Part shown: piece after piece, positions 33,150 through 43,138 of the stretch
Position numbering within the stretch: position 1 is the first letter of the stretch
Layout of the letters: each line of letters opens with the position of its first letter
Source: Aphanomyces cochlioides
Lineage: Eukaryota > Oomycota > Saprolegniomycetes > Saprolegniales > Verrucalvaceae
Length of the DNA: 64,000 bases
NCBI GenBank assembly: GCA_019828595.1
Contig: JAHQRK010000006.1
Span: 1,116,001 to 1,180,000 of the forward strand
Direction: 5' to 3'
The notes under the pieces: model-generated
Seen by the model: the letters and a program-made list of their open reading frames with translations, nothing else
Told to the model about the DNA's origin: nothing
The model's database searches: none
Translations under genes and position numbers: made by a program

Positions 33150-34049
33150 TTACTTCTTGTCATGCTTGCGATGGGGACCCAGGAATGGGTTGACATCCTT
33201 GGCCCAATTTAAATTGGCAAATGTATGATTGACGTCGCGGTGGTTGGCTTCGTCTGCTCGAATGCACTTGATCATGTCCAAGATGGTTGCGTTGTCTGGA
33301 AGATGGTAGTATTTACGCGCAATCGGCGGCGCGATTTTCATTTCCCAGTTGCTCACATGGCCGTCCTCGATGTCTTTAATCAGAGCAGTGTACGAGCGGA
33401 TCGCTTCTTCTTCCAAATACCCGACAAAACGATGGCATGTCGTCGGCGACAACAAGTACGACAAGAAGTACAAGTTGAAAAAGACACCTTGGCCACCCAA
33501 GACCAACAATCGAAACAATACGCCGGGCTCCTTGAGCGTCATGAAGATCAAGAGGTGCATCCGCTCATTCTCGGCTTCTTGTAACAGAGTATGGATCCAT
33601 CCTTTGTCACGCTCCATCGTGCGCAGAGATCGAAGGTGGCGCGTCATGCCAGCAACCATGCCAGGCACACCCGCGATGGTCTCGAGAAAGATGCAACGAT
33701 GAAGCCAATCCGTTGGAGTCATGCCTCCGCCTGGACCCTTGTACCGCGACACAAAATCAAAGCCGCCTCGAAGGCAGCGAATGGCGAAGAGCGCAAACTT
33801 GTCATGAAACTCCTTGGGCTTTCGATGCGTTTGGCGGACATGATCCACCTCGTCGGATGAGTAAATGGGATGCGGCACTGGGTTTTCCCACTCCTTGGGT
33901 GGATCGTGCTGCGAGGCAAAATGCTCTTCGTTCTTGGAATGGGCTCTGAAATGTTCTTCGTCTGCGGCTACAGGAAGTGACAGATGAAAGAGGCGCAGGC
34001 TCCTGGCAGGCCAAAGACGAGCAGCGGTCGATTTCACACGAAGGAGCAT
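33150..34049 (-). CDS. AOX: Alternative oxidase copy 2, intact
   Basis: 299 residues from the Met of MLLRVKSTAARLW; an in-frame upstream extension begins with a non-ATG codon and is proline-rich, so it was not used. An Arg-rich presequence (about 25 residues) suggests mitochondrial import. All iron-binding motifs are present: FLETIAGVPGM, NERMHLLIF, LEEEAIRSY and RADEANHRDVNH. The membrane-binding hydrophobic pair VLFRLLVLGGQGVFFNLYF lies between the second and third motifs. Intronless. It differs from copy 3 mainly in the presequence and near EVDHVRQTHRK. Same orientation as copy 3, with a 374-bp spacer. Confidence 0.93.
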   Translation of the reverse strand: MLLRVKSTAARLWPARSLRLFHLSLPVAADEEHFRAHSKNEEHFASQHDPPKEWENPVPHPIYSSDEVDHVRQTHRKPKEFHDKFALFAIRCLRGGFDFVSRYKGPGGGMTPTDWLHRCIFLETIAGVPGMVAGMTRHLRSLRTMERDKGWIHTLLQEAENERMHLLIFMTLKEPGVLFRLLVLGGQGVFFNLYFLSYLLSPTTCHRFVGYLEEEAIRSYTALIKDIEDGHVSNWEMKIAPPIARKYYHLPDNATILDMIKCIRADEANHRDVNHTFANLNWAKDVNPFLGPHRKHDKK

Positions 34050-34423
34050 TACCCTGTAATTTGGAGAATGTGTTTCCAACGGTTGTATCAAAGTCTGGGA
34101 CCATGGATCACGCATTAGCCGCCAGAGAAATCCTGGGAAGCTGAACAAGACCGCTATGGAGTACGGGGGAGGAGGAGGGGGGGCTCTTAGGGGGCAATGG
34201 TCAGGCAATTGTTTGTCTACTTCACCGAGCCATCAGATAAGATGCAATTGACGATAAAGAATTGATAGAGCGTGTTCAGGGCTCTGCTGTATTGTCGCAC
34301 ACACAGGATACCTTCGCACACGTGAAGATCACAAGGCTAGACCTAGCTTGCTCATCGCTCGACTGACGTACGTGGTCCAAGAGTGGAGTGAAGATTTCAT
34401 TATGCAGACAGGAAACTAAGAGT
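34050..34423. other. Spacer between AOX copies 2 and 3
   Basis: 5' flank of AOX copy 2 and 3' flank of copy 3, with a G-rich run (about 34164-34197). No gene. Confidence 0.4.
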
Positions 34424-35323
34424 TTAAGCTTTGTCAGCCTTGCGATGGCCGTGGAGAAAGGGGTTGACATCGTTGGCCCAATCCAAGTTGGCAAACGTAT
34501 GGTTGACGTCGCGATGGTTGGCTTCATCGGCACGGATGCACTTGATCATGTCAAGCATGGTCGCATCTTCAGGAAGATGGTAGTACTTGCGTCCAATGGC
34601 GGGAGCAATTTCAGTCTTCCAGTTGCCCACATGACCATCTTCGATGTCTTTGATGAGCGCCGTGTACGTGTGAACGGCTTCTTCTTCCAAGTAGCCCACG
34701 AAGCGGTGGCATGTCTTGGGCGACATCAAGTAGGTGAAGAAGAACATGTTGAAAAAGACGCCTTGTCCGCCCAGAACCAAAAGTCGAAACAAGAAGCCAG
34801 GCTCCTTGAGCGTCATGAAAATGAGCAAGTGCATGCGCTCGTTTTCTGCTTCTTCCAAGAGCGTGTGGATCCATCCATTGTCGCGATGCATGGTACGTAG
34901 GGAACGAAGATGTCGCGACATTCCACCGACCATGCCTGGCACTCCAGCGACAGTCTCAAGGAAGAGACAGCGGTGAATCCAGTCGGTAGGCTTCATACCG
35001 CCGCCAGGGCCCTTGTAGCGAGACACGAGGTCGAAGCCGCCACGGAGGCAGCGGACGGCAAAGAGAGCAACTTTGGCGTGCATTTCCTTTGGATCGCGAT
35101 GCGTTTGAGCGATGCTGTCCACTTCCTCCTTGGTGTAGATCGCATGGGGGATTGGATTTTCCCATTCCGTGGGTGGTCCACGCTGGGCAGCAAAGTGCTG
35201 GTCGCTCTTCGGATGGGTCTTGAAATGGCCTTGGTCCACCGCCGAGGGAATCGACGCGTGGACATAACGCACAGTCGTCGTTGGGAACAAGCGGCGGACC
35301 GCTGAGTGCTTGAGGTAATGCAT
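34424..35323 (-). CDS. AOX: Alternative oxidase copy 3, intact
   Basis: 299 residues starting MHYLKHSAVRRLFP, a basic mitochondrial presequence. Di-iron carboxylate motifs: FLETVAGVPGM, NERMHLLIF, LEEEAVHTY and RADEANHRDVNH. The hydrophobic region FLFRLLVLGGQGVFFNMFF lies between them. Ends at HRKADKA. Intronless and full length for the family. This is the copy closest to AOX copy 1 in sequence (GFDLVS-YKGPGGGMKP). It probably provides the main cyanide-insensitive respiration together with copy 2. Confidence 0.93.
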   Translation of the reverse strand: MHYLKHSAVRRLFPTTTVRYVHASIPSAVDQGHFKTHPKSDQHFAAQRGPPTEWENPIPHAIYTKEEVDSIAQTHRDPKEMHAKVALFAVRCLRGGFDLVSRYKGPGGGMKPTDWIHRCLFLETVAGVPGMVGGMSRHLRSLRTMHRDNGWIHTLLEEAENERMHLLIFMTLKEPGFLFRLLVLGGQGVFFNMFFFTYLMSPKTCHRFVGYLEEEAVHTYTALIKDIEDGHVGNWKTEIAPAIGRKYYHLPEDATMLDMIKCIRADEANHRDVNHTFANLDWANDVNPFLHGHRKADKA

Positions 35324-36654
35324 TGTTGGTGTCAGGTGAGAGTTGAAAAATGGGCCAAGGAGCTGCTGACCTCAACAATTCCAAATATATCTTCAAGGGG
35401 TGCGATATTGCAATTTTATTGCTCCAAGAATGTTGGTTCAAAGTGCAGGTTCGACCAGCCACATCCAAAACTCCACATCAGCAAACCGACGAGAAACCGA
35501 TTGGCGAGCTTATTCGTGCTAAAAAGCCTGGCGATTGGATTGTCCAACGCTAGTCTTTTCGTTGACATGCATATGATGCGACTGAGCCAAATCATGCCTG
35601 AACGAAAGGCCAAAGTTGAGAATCCACCACACGATTGGAATTCCAGATATGACTGATTTGATCCAGCCAATCAGAAGTAATACATTAAATATATTGACGA
35701 ATAAGAATCATTTATTCGACGTATTGCCATATGATTGGTTATAACAATTGATTTATGGATTTATTTGACCAATGATATAAATTCATATGATATGGTAACT
35801 GGTGAACTTGTGTACAAAACGAGAAAAAGGTTACGATGACGCGACGTGGCACAACCCATTTGAGTAAGCAAGCAACAATTGCTTGGCGGGTTAGCAAACA
35901 ATTGCGGATAAGAATGGAAGATGGTTGTGTGCTATTCTTACCACGACAAACATCGCAGCCAGATCAAAGACTAGACGACGAACTGCTTCCTTGCTAAAGA
36001 GTCGTGAGGTCGCTACTTTGGGTGCTCCAGTCGACGCAGTCGGTCCATGCCATCATGACTCAACGTCGATGGTGAACTCATTGAGATGTCGATTACATAA
36101 CATATGGATGGCAGCAATCATGACAAGACAGACGACGAACCACAGCGGCAAACACTAGCAACATCTAGGAAGGATGCGGCGTATAAACCGCAGTCGTTCG
36201 TGATAGTCAACAAGGAAGTCAACTGCATGCGACAGGAAATACACCGTCATGTTGTACCATGAACGACCATTCCAACCAAACTTGAGCAAGTACCAAGACA
36301 TATACGCCTCGCATCCAGCTTGCCATTCGCCATCGGTGTATTCAATTCAACGGAAAGCTCATTACGCATTTCTTGAGTCTGAGCCAGCGCGTCGGCGAGG
36401 TTGCAAGCTGGGAACACCTGTAAAAATGCTCATGTGGGGGGCTTAGTCGTAGCGAAGGCGCAAACTTCCTTGAGAGAATACAACGTCGCACATTGTCAGT
36501 TTGGCGCGTTGCCATCGATAAGGTACGACCAGGGCCACCTCATACGCATTTCCTTGGAGCCAAGTGTTGGGCACAACCTCGATAGAAATGGACTTCCCTC
36601 GATGGGAAGGAGACATGCATTGTGAATGTACAAAGCTCACTGGGCAACGTCAGA
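35324..36654. other. Intergenic region upstream of AOX copy 3
   Basis: AT-rich at 35640-35830 with CCAATCAGA and ATTGGTTA motifs. No recognisable gene; open frames of 60-116 codons have no domains. Confidence 0.4.
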
Positions 36655-37145
36655 AATGCGACGGTAGTTCACGAACGTCCAAAGTTGGCAATCGTGTGGT
36701 TCACATCTCGATGGTTCGTCGGCACGAATGCACTTGATCACGTCCTAAAAGGAAGCGTCTTCAGGTAGATGATCGTAGTTGCAGGCAGCTTTCGGTTTTC
36801 CGATGGCCGACATATCCATCTTCAATGTCATTCTGGAGGGAACGAAGGTGGCGCGTCATGCCAGCTACCATGCCTCGGACCCCTGCAACGGTCTCGAGGA
36901 AGAGACAAAGATTGACCCAGTCGGATGGCTTTATTCCCCGTCCAGGCCCCTTGAAGCCGGACACGATACCAAAGTACCAACGGTACAAATGGCAAGCATG
37001 GCGAGCTTGGCGTGGAGCTCCTTGGGCTCCCCAGGGGGACGACTTGGCTTTTCTCCGCGACAGCTGACGACAAGGCACGCAAGAAGTGTTGGGGCGCGGG
37101 AGGAATGAGGCGGCGGGCCGAAGAAAGCTTGAAGTATGGAATCAT
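36655..37145 (-). pseudogene. Alternative oxidase copy 4, internally deleted
   Basis: Frames contain SSARRLIPPAPQHFL (presequence-like), GFKGPGRGIKPSDWV, CLFLETVAGVRGMVAGMTRH and LRSLQNDIEDGYVGHRKTE, which joins the region before NERMH directly to the region after LEEEA. About 70 codons with two iron motifs are therefore missing. A stop then precedes DVIKCIRADE, and HRDVNH is damaged. Same orientation as copies 2, 3 and 5. Confidence 0.85.
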
Positions 37146-37599
37146 TGAACGAACATGTTGAAAAATGGCCACGCCTACTCGCCTACCACAACGAATTAAT
37201 GGAGATTATCTCGTCGTTCATAGCATGTGGATCGGACGATCAACTCAGCCGTCCACGTGAAGCTTCTTGCAGTAATCACCTCGGAGATTCCCAGTCACAT
37301 CCCATCATTCCACATCAAACCACGCTACTTCGCTGGCAACATGACTCCAGGTGGCTATCCGACACTACGTCATCTTGATCAAAGAGGTGAAGGCGTTGAC
37401 GAGGTTGTTACGATCTAAGCAACTCAACGAGACAACTACAAAGAAGGCAACCCCTGAACTATTCTTGCATATTATGGCCTGTCGTCCTGGCAGCGACTAA
37501 GATGCCGAACAGGTCACAGAGCAGTGGCTAGGTCTTGAAGTTATTACCTTGTGTCAGGTTGATGCTCCTTTCTATACCACAAGTCCATTAGGGAAGAAT

Positions 37600-38046
37600 C
37601 CTTTACAGGTCAATTTTGGGTCAGGGTGACGGGTGCAGGTCACAGGTTTTTTACTGGTTTTTCTCATGGTTTTATTCGACTTTCTGATCAGATTTTAGGT
37701 TTTTCTCATTCAAACAGCAATGGCAAAGCCTTAAACTGCGCAGACGACGTCAGACATCCGCCCAGAAAATTTTTCACTCGACCTCCGCTTCGCTGCGGTG
37801 AGCGCAATTTTCTGCAGGCGGATGACTCGGAGGAGGGAGCCCCCAACGTGCACCAAAAAGGGGTTTCTTTATATTTTCTCTCATCGGGCAAGGCGGCAGG
37901 TAGGCCGCAAGGCCGTGCCGCCACCCTGATGAGGCCTGCTAGGGAATGACAAAGTATGGCGCTCTAACTCTTCCTGGTGGTGGAGCAATCTTCAATATTG
38001 TCATGTGACCTAATATGTGACCTGACACGAAATTGACCTGTAAAAG
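37600..38046. mobile_element. Inverted-repeat element with GC-rich structured core
   Basis: The ends carry TTTACAGGTCAATTT and, in inverted orientation at 38016-38046, the same sequence followed by further AGGTCA repeats, giving an imperfect TIR of about 45 bp. The core is much richer in GC than the surroundings and contains two hairpins (37755-37824 and 37892-37922). No transposase. The target duplication was not determined. Confidence 0.55.
37755..37824 (+). other. Long imperfect hairpin inside the MITE
   Basis: CATCCGCC with AGAAAATT at the 5' side pairs with AATTTTCT and GGCGGATG at the 3' side. An inner stem around CTCCGC-TTCG-CTGCGG closes the loop. A second stem (GGCGGC ... GGCC-GCAA-GGCC ... 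GCCGCC) lies at 37892-37922. It may be a transcribed structured RNA or a cruciform; the function is unknown. Confidence 0.5.
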
Positions 38047-38295
38047 ACCTTACCTCCATTAGCTTCCAAGCAACTGCTCGTGATGACATGTTCTCTGTTC
38101 TGTTCCCACGTTTTTCTGCAGCATGTAATGTGGCATGCATGCGAAGCGCAATTGTTCTCAACGGAGAGTATCGTAGGACGGAGCAGAAATGTTACAAGTG
38201 GTTCATGTTCCAAGCGATGTACATGTCGGCGGTGGTTCCTAATGAACGATACTCTCTTGTCAACTTCACGAGATCATCACGCCTTGTCCTCTTGT

Positions 38296-38817
38296 TTACT
38301 TGAGATTCCTGTTGTTGAGTACGAAGGGATTGATATCGTGGCACCAATCTAGGTTGGCAAATGTATGATTCACGTCGCGGTGGTCGGTTTCGTCCGCTCG
38401 GATGCATTTTATCATGTCCAAGGTTGAGGCATCGTCTTCAAGGTGATAGTATTCCCGAGCAATTGCAGGCGCAACTTGTGTCTTCCATTCGCCCACGTGT
38501 CCATCTTCGATATCGTGAACGAGCGCCGTGTACATCGCGACAGCTTCTTCTTCGACACACCCGACAAAGCGATGACATGTCTTGGGCGGCACCAAGTAGG
38601 CCATCGAAAATGCAGTGAAGAAGAGTCCATGGCCGCCATATTCAAGCAAACGAAAGAATAAACTCGGGTTCTTGAGCCTCGTGAAGATTAACGAGTGCAT
38701 CCGTTCGTTCTCGGCTTCTTCCAGCAGTGTATGGATCCAACCGTGGTCGCGCTCCATGTTGTGGAGGGAGCGGAGATGTCGAGACATGCCGGCAACTATT
38801 CCAGGCACGCCTGCGAC
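38296..38817 (-). pseudogene. Alternative oxidase copy 5, N-terminus missing
   Basis: About 173 residues collinear with AOX from AGVPGIVAGMSRHLRS to the end. Remaining motifs: NERMHSLIF, CVEEEAVAMY (Leu of LEEEA changed to Val) and RADETDHRDVNH. Homology stops abruptly at the Val codon of LETVAG, so the presequence and the first iron ligand are gone. Only 56 bp further lies the Copia insertion at 38874, but non-AOX sequence lies between, so truncation preceded or accompanied other rearrangement. It has diverged more than copies 1-3 and is probably non-functional. Confidence 0.85.
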
Positions 38818-38873
38818 TCTTTTGGCTCTCGATGCATCGAATCGATATTGTTCACATTGTCGAGGGTATAAGA

Positions 38874-39076
38874 TATAAGAGGTCGAATGGAAAGTGTATT
38901 AGAACTTATGGAAGAGCTAGAGATGTGCTAAAGATACGCTAGCTAGAGTATATGCATAATGAGGATGAAGTTTAACAGAGAAGCAAACAGAGAATAGTCA
39001 GAGGAGAGAATTTGCTTTGCAATGAAAGGTAAGATAGAACGTCTCGATCTCTTCTTCAACGTTGTGAGCTTCAACA
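38874..39076 (-). repeat. 3' LTR of Copia element A
   Basis: 203 bp, TGTTGAAG... on the minus strand, preceded on that strand by a G-rich polypurine tract at 39077-39088. Flanked at 38869-38873 by TAAGA. Confidence 0.93.
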
Positions 39077-39090
39077 TTCCCCCGCAAACT

Positions 39091-41145
39091 TTATTCTTCA
39101 CTTTGTAGGTCAGTCATGCGCTCCAAGATGTTGCGTTGATGTTCTTCAAACTTGGGCTTTGGAAGGGCTTTCGTGAGCATGTCGGCCAACATCAAATTCG
39201 TGTCGCAGTATTTGATTTCAATCACTTTTTCTTTTACTAAGTCACGGATAAAGTGATGTCGCACGTCAATGTGTTTCGTTCGTTGATGTAAAGTAGGATT
39301 TTCGGCCATCTTGATCGTACTTTGATTGTCTTCATAGACGATGATTGGAAGCTTGAGATTTAACTTGAGTTCTTGAAGTAATGATTTAATCCAAAGAGCT
39401 TCTTGTAGTCCGTAAGACATAGAGATGTATTCAGCCTCAGAGGTCGATAAAGCAACAATGTTTTGAAGCTTCGATTTCCAGCTGATAAGGCAACCATTGA
39501 GATAGAGGAGGTAGCCAGAAGTTGATCGTCTTGTGTACTTGTCATTGGCGTAGTCAGCATCCACGTATAATTCAATGGTGTAATGGTCGGAGTCAACAGG
39601 TTGATAGATGATTCCATAGTCATGAGTTCCCTTGAGGTATCTTAGAACTCGTTTAGCAATCGCTGAGTGCTCATCTGTTGGTTGACTAAGGTGTCTTGAT
39701 AACAATGTCACTGTAAAAGCGATGTCAGGACGTGTCGTTGAAGTCAGATAGAGTAGTTCGCCCACCACAGTGCGATAAGGCAGCGTAGAAGATGATGAAC
39801 GATGCGTTGCATTAGGATCTTGCGGTGTCGACAACGGGTGACAGTCGGCAAGATTGTGTCGCTCTAGAATGTCCTTGATGTATTTGCGTTGATGCAAGAA
39901 CAAAGTAGATTCATCCAAACGAAGGATTTCCATACCCAGACAGAAACGTAGGGGTCCAAGATCTTTCATCTTGAAGCGATGAGACAAGTCACGCTTAATG
40001 TTGGAGAGTGAAGTGCGTGACTGACTGAGGAGGATCAAGTCATCGACATACACGCCCACCAAAGACAAACTTTGGGGTGTATGAAGAACATAAAGGCATG
40101 GGTCACTCAAGAGTGGAGTGAACGATTTAGATCGGAAGTATTTGTCGAGTGCAATATTCCATTCACGAGATGACTGTTTAAGTCCATAAATGCTTCGATT
40201 TAGGCGGCAGACAAGTTTCTCATTGTTAGGCTCGATGAAGCCAGGAGGTTGGTGCATGTAGAGTGTCTCGAATACATTGCCATTGAGAAATGCTGTTTCA
40301 ACATCCATGTGATGAATATCCATCTTCATAATCGTTGCGAGTGCCATGAGAAGTCGTATACTTGTCGATCGAATGACATGAGCAAAGACGTCGGTGTAGT
40401 CAACGCCAGCGACTTGTGTGAAGCCTTGTGCTACTAGGCGAGCCTTGTAACGAGCAAGTGAGCCATCAGCGTCAAACTTCTTGGTGAAGAGCCATCGACA
40501 ACCGATTGCTTTGCGACCAGGAGGTAAGTCACACAATGTCCAAGTATTGTGATCCATGAGAGAATCATATTCCTTCTCAGCAGCAGCTATCCATCCATCA
40601 CGTTCATCGGAAGCATAAGCTTGACGAATGGTAGTTGGAAGTCCAGTACTAGATAGCGCATAAGCCATCAGGATTCGGTGTTCTTGACCCACTAGAGCTT
40701 CCCATTCTTCTGTTGTAAGACGTACGCCAGTCGACAATGGAGAAGGCGGCGGTGAGTCAGGAAGAGGCGGTGGTCGCGAAGCATCTGGGTCAAGGATTGA
40801 GGTCGTTGGTTCATCAAACACTGGAATGTACTCGGGCTGTACATTATCAACATGCACTGGTGTATGTTCAGGCTGTTGAGGGACACGGGGTGCTGTAGTA
40901 TTCGAAGGAAACGCAGATGCAGCAGGAGTCTGCGTCGGGGTGACCATGGGTGGAGCAGGGGTCGGATGAGACGGTTGCTCACGATTGAAGTGTTCACTCT
41001 CAGCTGGTTGGGTAGCCGAAGGAGGTGAAGTGCTGTCAGTGACTGAGGACGTTCGCGGTGGATCGCGAGTTGGTGTAGTATAGGTACCATGAGAAGTCCC
41101 ATTCGAGTTAGCCAGGTCAGATGAGTCGTTGAAACGAGATGGAAG
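39091..41145 (-). CDS. Copia element A: reverse transcriptase and RNase H
   Basis: The frame is open from a TGA at 41146-41148 to the stop at 39091; the first Met is at 40947. A Pro/Thr-rich linker leads into the RT domain (WTLCDLPPGRKAIGCRWLF, KARLVAQGFTQ, MDVETAFLNG) with catalytic YVDD in LVGVYVDDLIL. The RNase H domain has DADYANDKYTRRSTSGYL, SEAEYISMS and the end motif KHIDVRHHFIRD. No disabling change is visible in the RT/RNase H part, so the protein could act if supplied by readthrough or in trans. Confidence 0.9.
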   Translation of the reverse strand, partial: LPSRFNDSSDLANSNGTSHGTYTTPTRDPPRTSSVTDSTSPPSATQPAESEHFNREQPSHPTPAPPMVTPTQTPAASAFPSNTTAPRVPQQPEHTPVHVDNVQPEYIPVFDEPTTSILDPDASRPPPLPDSPPPSPLSTGVRLTTEEWEALVGQEHRILMAYALSSTGLPTTIRQAYASDERDGWIAAAEKEYDSLMDHNTWTLCDLPPGRKAIGCRWLFTKKFDADGSLARYKARLVAQGFTQVAGVDYTDVFAHVIRSTSIRLLMALATIMKMDIHHMDVETAFLNGNVFETLYMHQPPGFIEPNNEKLVCRLNRSIYGLKQSSREWNIALDKYFRSKSFTPLLSDPCLYVLHTPQSLSLVGVYVDDLILLSQSRTSLSNIKRDLSHRFKMKDLGPLRFCLGMEILRLDESTLFLHQRKYIKDILERHNLADCHPLSTPQDPNATHRSSSSTLPYRTVVGELLYLTSTTRPDIAFTVTLLSRHLSQPTDEHSAIAKRVLRYLKGTHDYGIIYQPVDSDHYTIELYVDADYANDKYTRRSTSGYLLYLNGCLISWKSKLQNIVALSTSEAEYISMSYGLQEALWIKSLLQELKLNLKLPIIVYEDNQSTIKMAENPTLHQRTKHIDVRHHFIRDLVKEKVIEIKYCDTNLMLADMLTKALPKPKFEEHQRNILERMTDLQSEE

Positions 41146-41970
41146 TCATTTAGCACGAGAAGAGCGACGCAACGGTGGTAATGTATCCGGTGTTGGGTTG
41201 GAAGTGCTTTGGACTTGTACAGGAGGCGTGGAGTTGTCGATCGATGGATCGAGGTCAGCAACACTGGGAAGGGGTTCATCAATAAAGAAGCAAGTTGCTT
41301 CATTGAAGACAACATTACGACTAATGATGATCTTCTCGGGTTTAGCACAATATAGGCGGTAGCCTTTGACGCCAGGTTCATGACCAATGTACATGGTGCG
41401 CAGTGTTTTCGACGCAAACTTGGTGCGGTCGTGTTTTTCCAAATGAGTATATGCCTCACATCCAAAAATGCGTAGGGCAGACAAATCAGGACGTGACTGA
41501 TGTAAGCGCTCGTACGGAGTACTCTTGGGTGTCGAAGCAGAGTAAGAGCAATTGCGGAGATACATGGCATGTCTAACAGCTTCAGACCAAAAACGTAATG
41601 GTGCATTGGCTAAGTGGAGCATTGCTCGAGCACATTCAACCAGGGTACGATTCATGCGCTCGCTAACACCATTTTGTTGTGGCGTATGCGACACCGTGCG
41701 CTCATGTTTGATACCATACACAGAGAGGTATTGTGTGAACTCAGCAGACATGTATTCGCCACCATTGTCAGAGCGTAGGCAACGGATAGTGCCATTATAC
41801 TGCGTGTTGCAATGTGCCATGAACTCAGTAAAACATTTGAACGCATCAGACTTCTGGAGGAGCAGAAACACAAAACCGAATCGGGTGAAGTCATCGGTAA
41901 ATGTGATGAAGTATTTCGTTCGACTACACAAGAGAAGACAAGTAGCTGACATTTTGTAGTTCAACCTCAA
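41146..41970 (-). CDS. Copia element A: integrase core (broken from gag and RT)
   Basis: Integrase catalytic core with the D-D-E set: FTDDFTRFGF, RSDNGGEYMS and QQNGVSERMNR. It is followed by a C-terminal region with GHEPGVKGYRLY typical of Copia. The HHCC zinc domain expected before it is missing; only a few residues separate it from the gag-protease end, in a different frame. It terminates with TGA at 41146-41148, in the same frame as the RT segment that follows. Confidence 0.85.
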   Translation of the reverse strand: MRLNYKMSATCLLLCSRTKYFITFTDDFTRFGFVFLLLQKSDAFKCFTEFMAHCNTQYNGTIRCLRSDNGGEYMSAEFTQYLSVYGIKHERTVSHTPQQNGVSERMNRTLVECARAMLHLANAPLRFWSEAVRHAMYLRNCSYSASTPKSTPYERLHQSRPDLSALRIFGCEAYTHLEKHDRTKFASKTLRTMYIGHEPGVKGYRLYCAKPEKIIISRNVVFNEATCFFIDEPLPSVADLDPSIDNSTPPVQVQSTSNPTPDTLPPLRRSSRAK

Positions 41971-43066
41971 CTATTCCGGACGGAGTATTCAGCTCGAGGT
42001 GAATATTACCACATCCTTCAATCGCCATATCTCCACCATTGGCAGCTCGGACAACACCAGTTGAAGGTTCCAAATTGGTGAACCATGATCTGTTATTGCA
42101 GAAATGGTCAGAAGCACCAGAATCAATGACCCATTCGCTTGATGCCTCAAGAGCTTCCGAAGCATTCAGGATGATATCAGTTGTAGCAATCATGCTGACC
42201 CCTTGAGTAGGTGCACTGCTAGGTTTCTTGGTGGACTTCTGGTTGCGACGCGTGTTTGCATAGGTCGCATCATCAGTGTCTTTGAATCGTAAGCGTCGAG
42301 TAGATTCTTGGGATGCCGCAGTTTTCGACTTAGAGTCGGCAATCTTCTTGCGGCACACATCTTCCGTGTGATTGCGTTTCTTGCTGTACGAACAAGTGAC
42401 AGGTTCAGCGGTAGAGTTGAAATTCTGGCGACCAGCTTGTTTTTGTTGTTGACGACCACCTCGCGTGGCTGTCAAAGCAGTTTCAGAAGAAGCAGCAAGT
42501 TTTTGATCACGTTGCTCATGTTGTAGGAGCACTGTGAAAATCGTCTCCAGAGTATGAACTTCAATCTCTTGGCCATGCGCAAAAAGATTGACTTGGTAGG
42601 CGACAAAGCTGTCAAAGCGATGATCCAGGCTATTCAAGAATGTTTCGACGTAGAACGAATGCTTGTCAGTGAACCCGGAGGCAGTAAGTTCCTCGACGAG
42701 CACAGAGAATCGATAGATATAGTCTGAAGCAAGTTCATTCGAACGGATTCTTGTTGAAAGTAGTTCTTGATATAGATTGCCTTTGCCCATGTAAGATTTA
42801 GATCCATAAATCTTATCCATAGTATCAAGCATTTCTTTTGAAGTACTCTTGCCTCGAACAAGACGTAGATGTTTGTTGGCAATCGTTGCACTGAGGATAG
42901 ATTGGACTTTCTTATCCTTAGGTCGGAATGATGCGTCGGTTGTGGGTATAGTCCCATCAATAACACCATCAAGATCTTTCGCTGCAAGGAAAGTCATGAT
43001 GCGGTATTTCCATTCAGAGTAGTATGTTCCATCAAAGGAATGTATAGCGAAATCTTTCAATTCCAT
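41924..43066 (-). CDS. Copia element A: gag and protease (380 aa)
   Basis: Starts MELKDFAIHSFDGTYYSEWK, a typical Copia gag beginning, with a capsid-like helical region to about residue 200. The zinc knuckle is degenerate (CSYSKKRNHTEDVC; the second Cys is replaced by Ser). The aspartic protease site DSGASDHF lies at about residue 315. The frame ends in a stop just after LQNVSYLSSLV, where the pre-integrase domain should begin. Confidence 0.88.
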   Translation of the reverse strand: MELKDFAIHSFDGTYYSEWKYRIMTFLAAKDLDGVIDGTIPTTDASFRPKDKKVQSILSATIANKHLRLVRGKSTSKEMLDTMDKIYGSKSYMGKGNLYQELLSTRIRSNELASDYIYRFSVLVEELTASGFTDKHSFYVETFLNSLDHRFDSFVAYQVNLFAHGQEIEVHTLETIFTVLLQHEQRDQKLAASSETALTATRGGRQQQKQAGRQNFNSTAEPVTCSYSKKRNHTEDVCRKKIADSKSKTAASQESTRRLRFKDTDDATYANTRRNQKSTKKPSSAPTQGVSMIATTDIILNASEALEASSEWVIDSGASDHFCNNRSWFTNLEPSTGVVRAANGGDMAIEGCGNIHLELNTPSGIVEVELQNVSYLSSLV

Positions 43067-43138
43067 GGTGACAAATGTGATTGGTCAAATAGGATACTGG
43101 TGTGAAAGTGTGTTGACAGAAAGTATCAATTAGTAAGT

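Larger units (their letters stand above)
37146..38295. other. Spacer between AOX copies 4 and 5, with MITE
   Basis: Holds the structured inverted-repeat element at about 37600-38046. The remaining parts show no gene. Confidence 0.4.

Noticed and set aside
33802..34104. Second minus-strand frame overlapping the AOX copy 2 start
   Set aside because: Shadow of the AOX coding sequence in another frame.
37920..37960. Possible hammerhead ribozyme around CTGATGAG
   Set aside because: The matching GAAA core and the third stem could not be placed convincingly; mentioned only as part of the hairpin finding.
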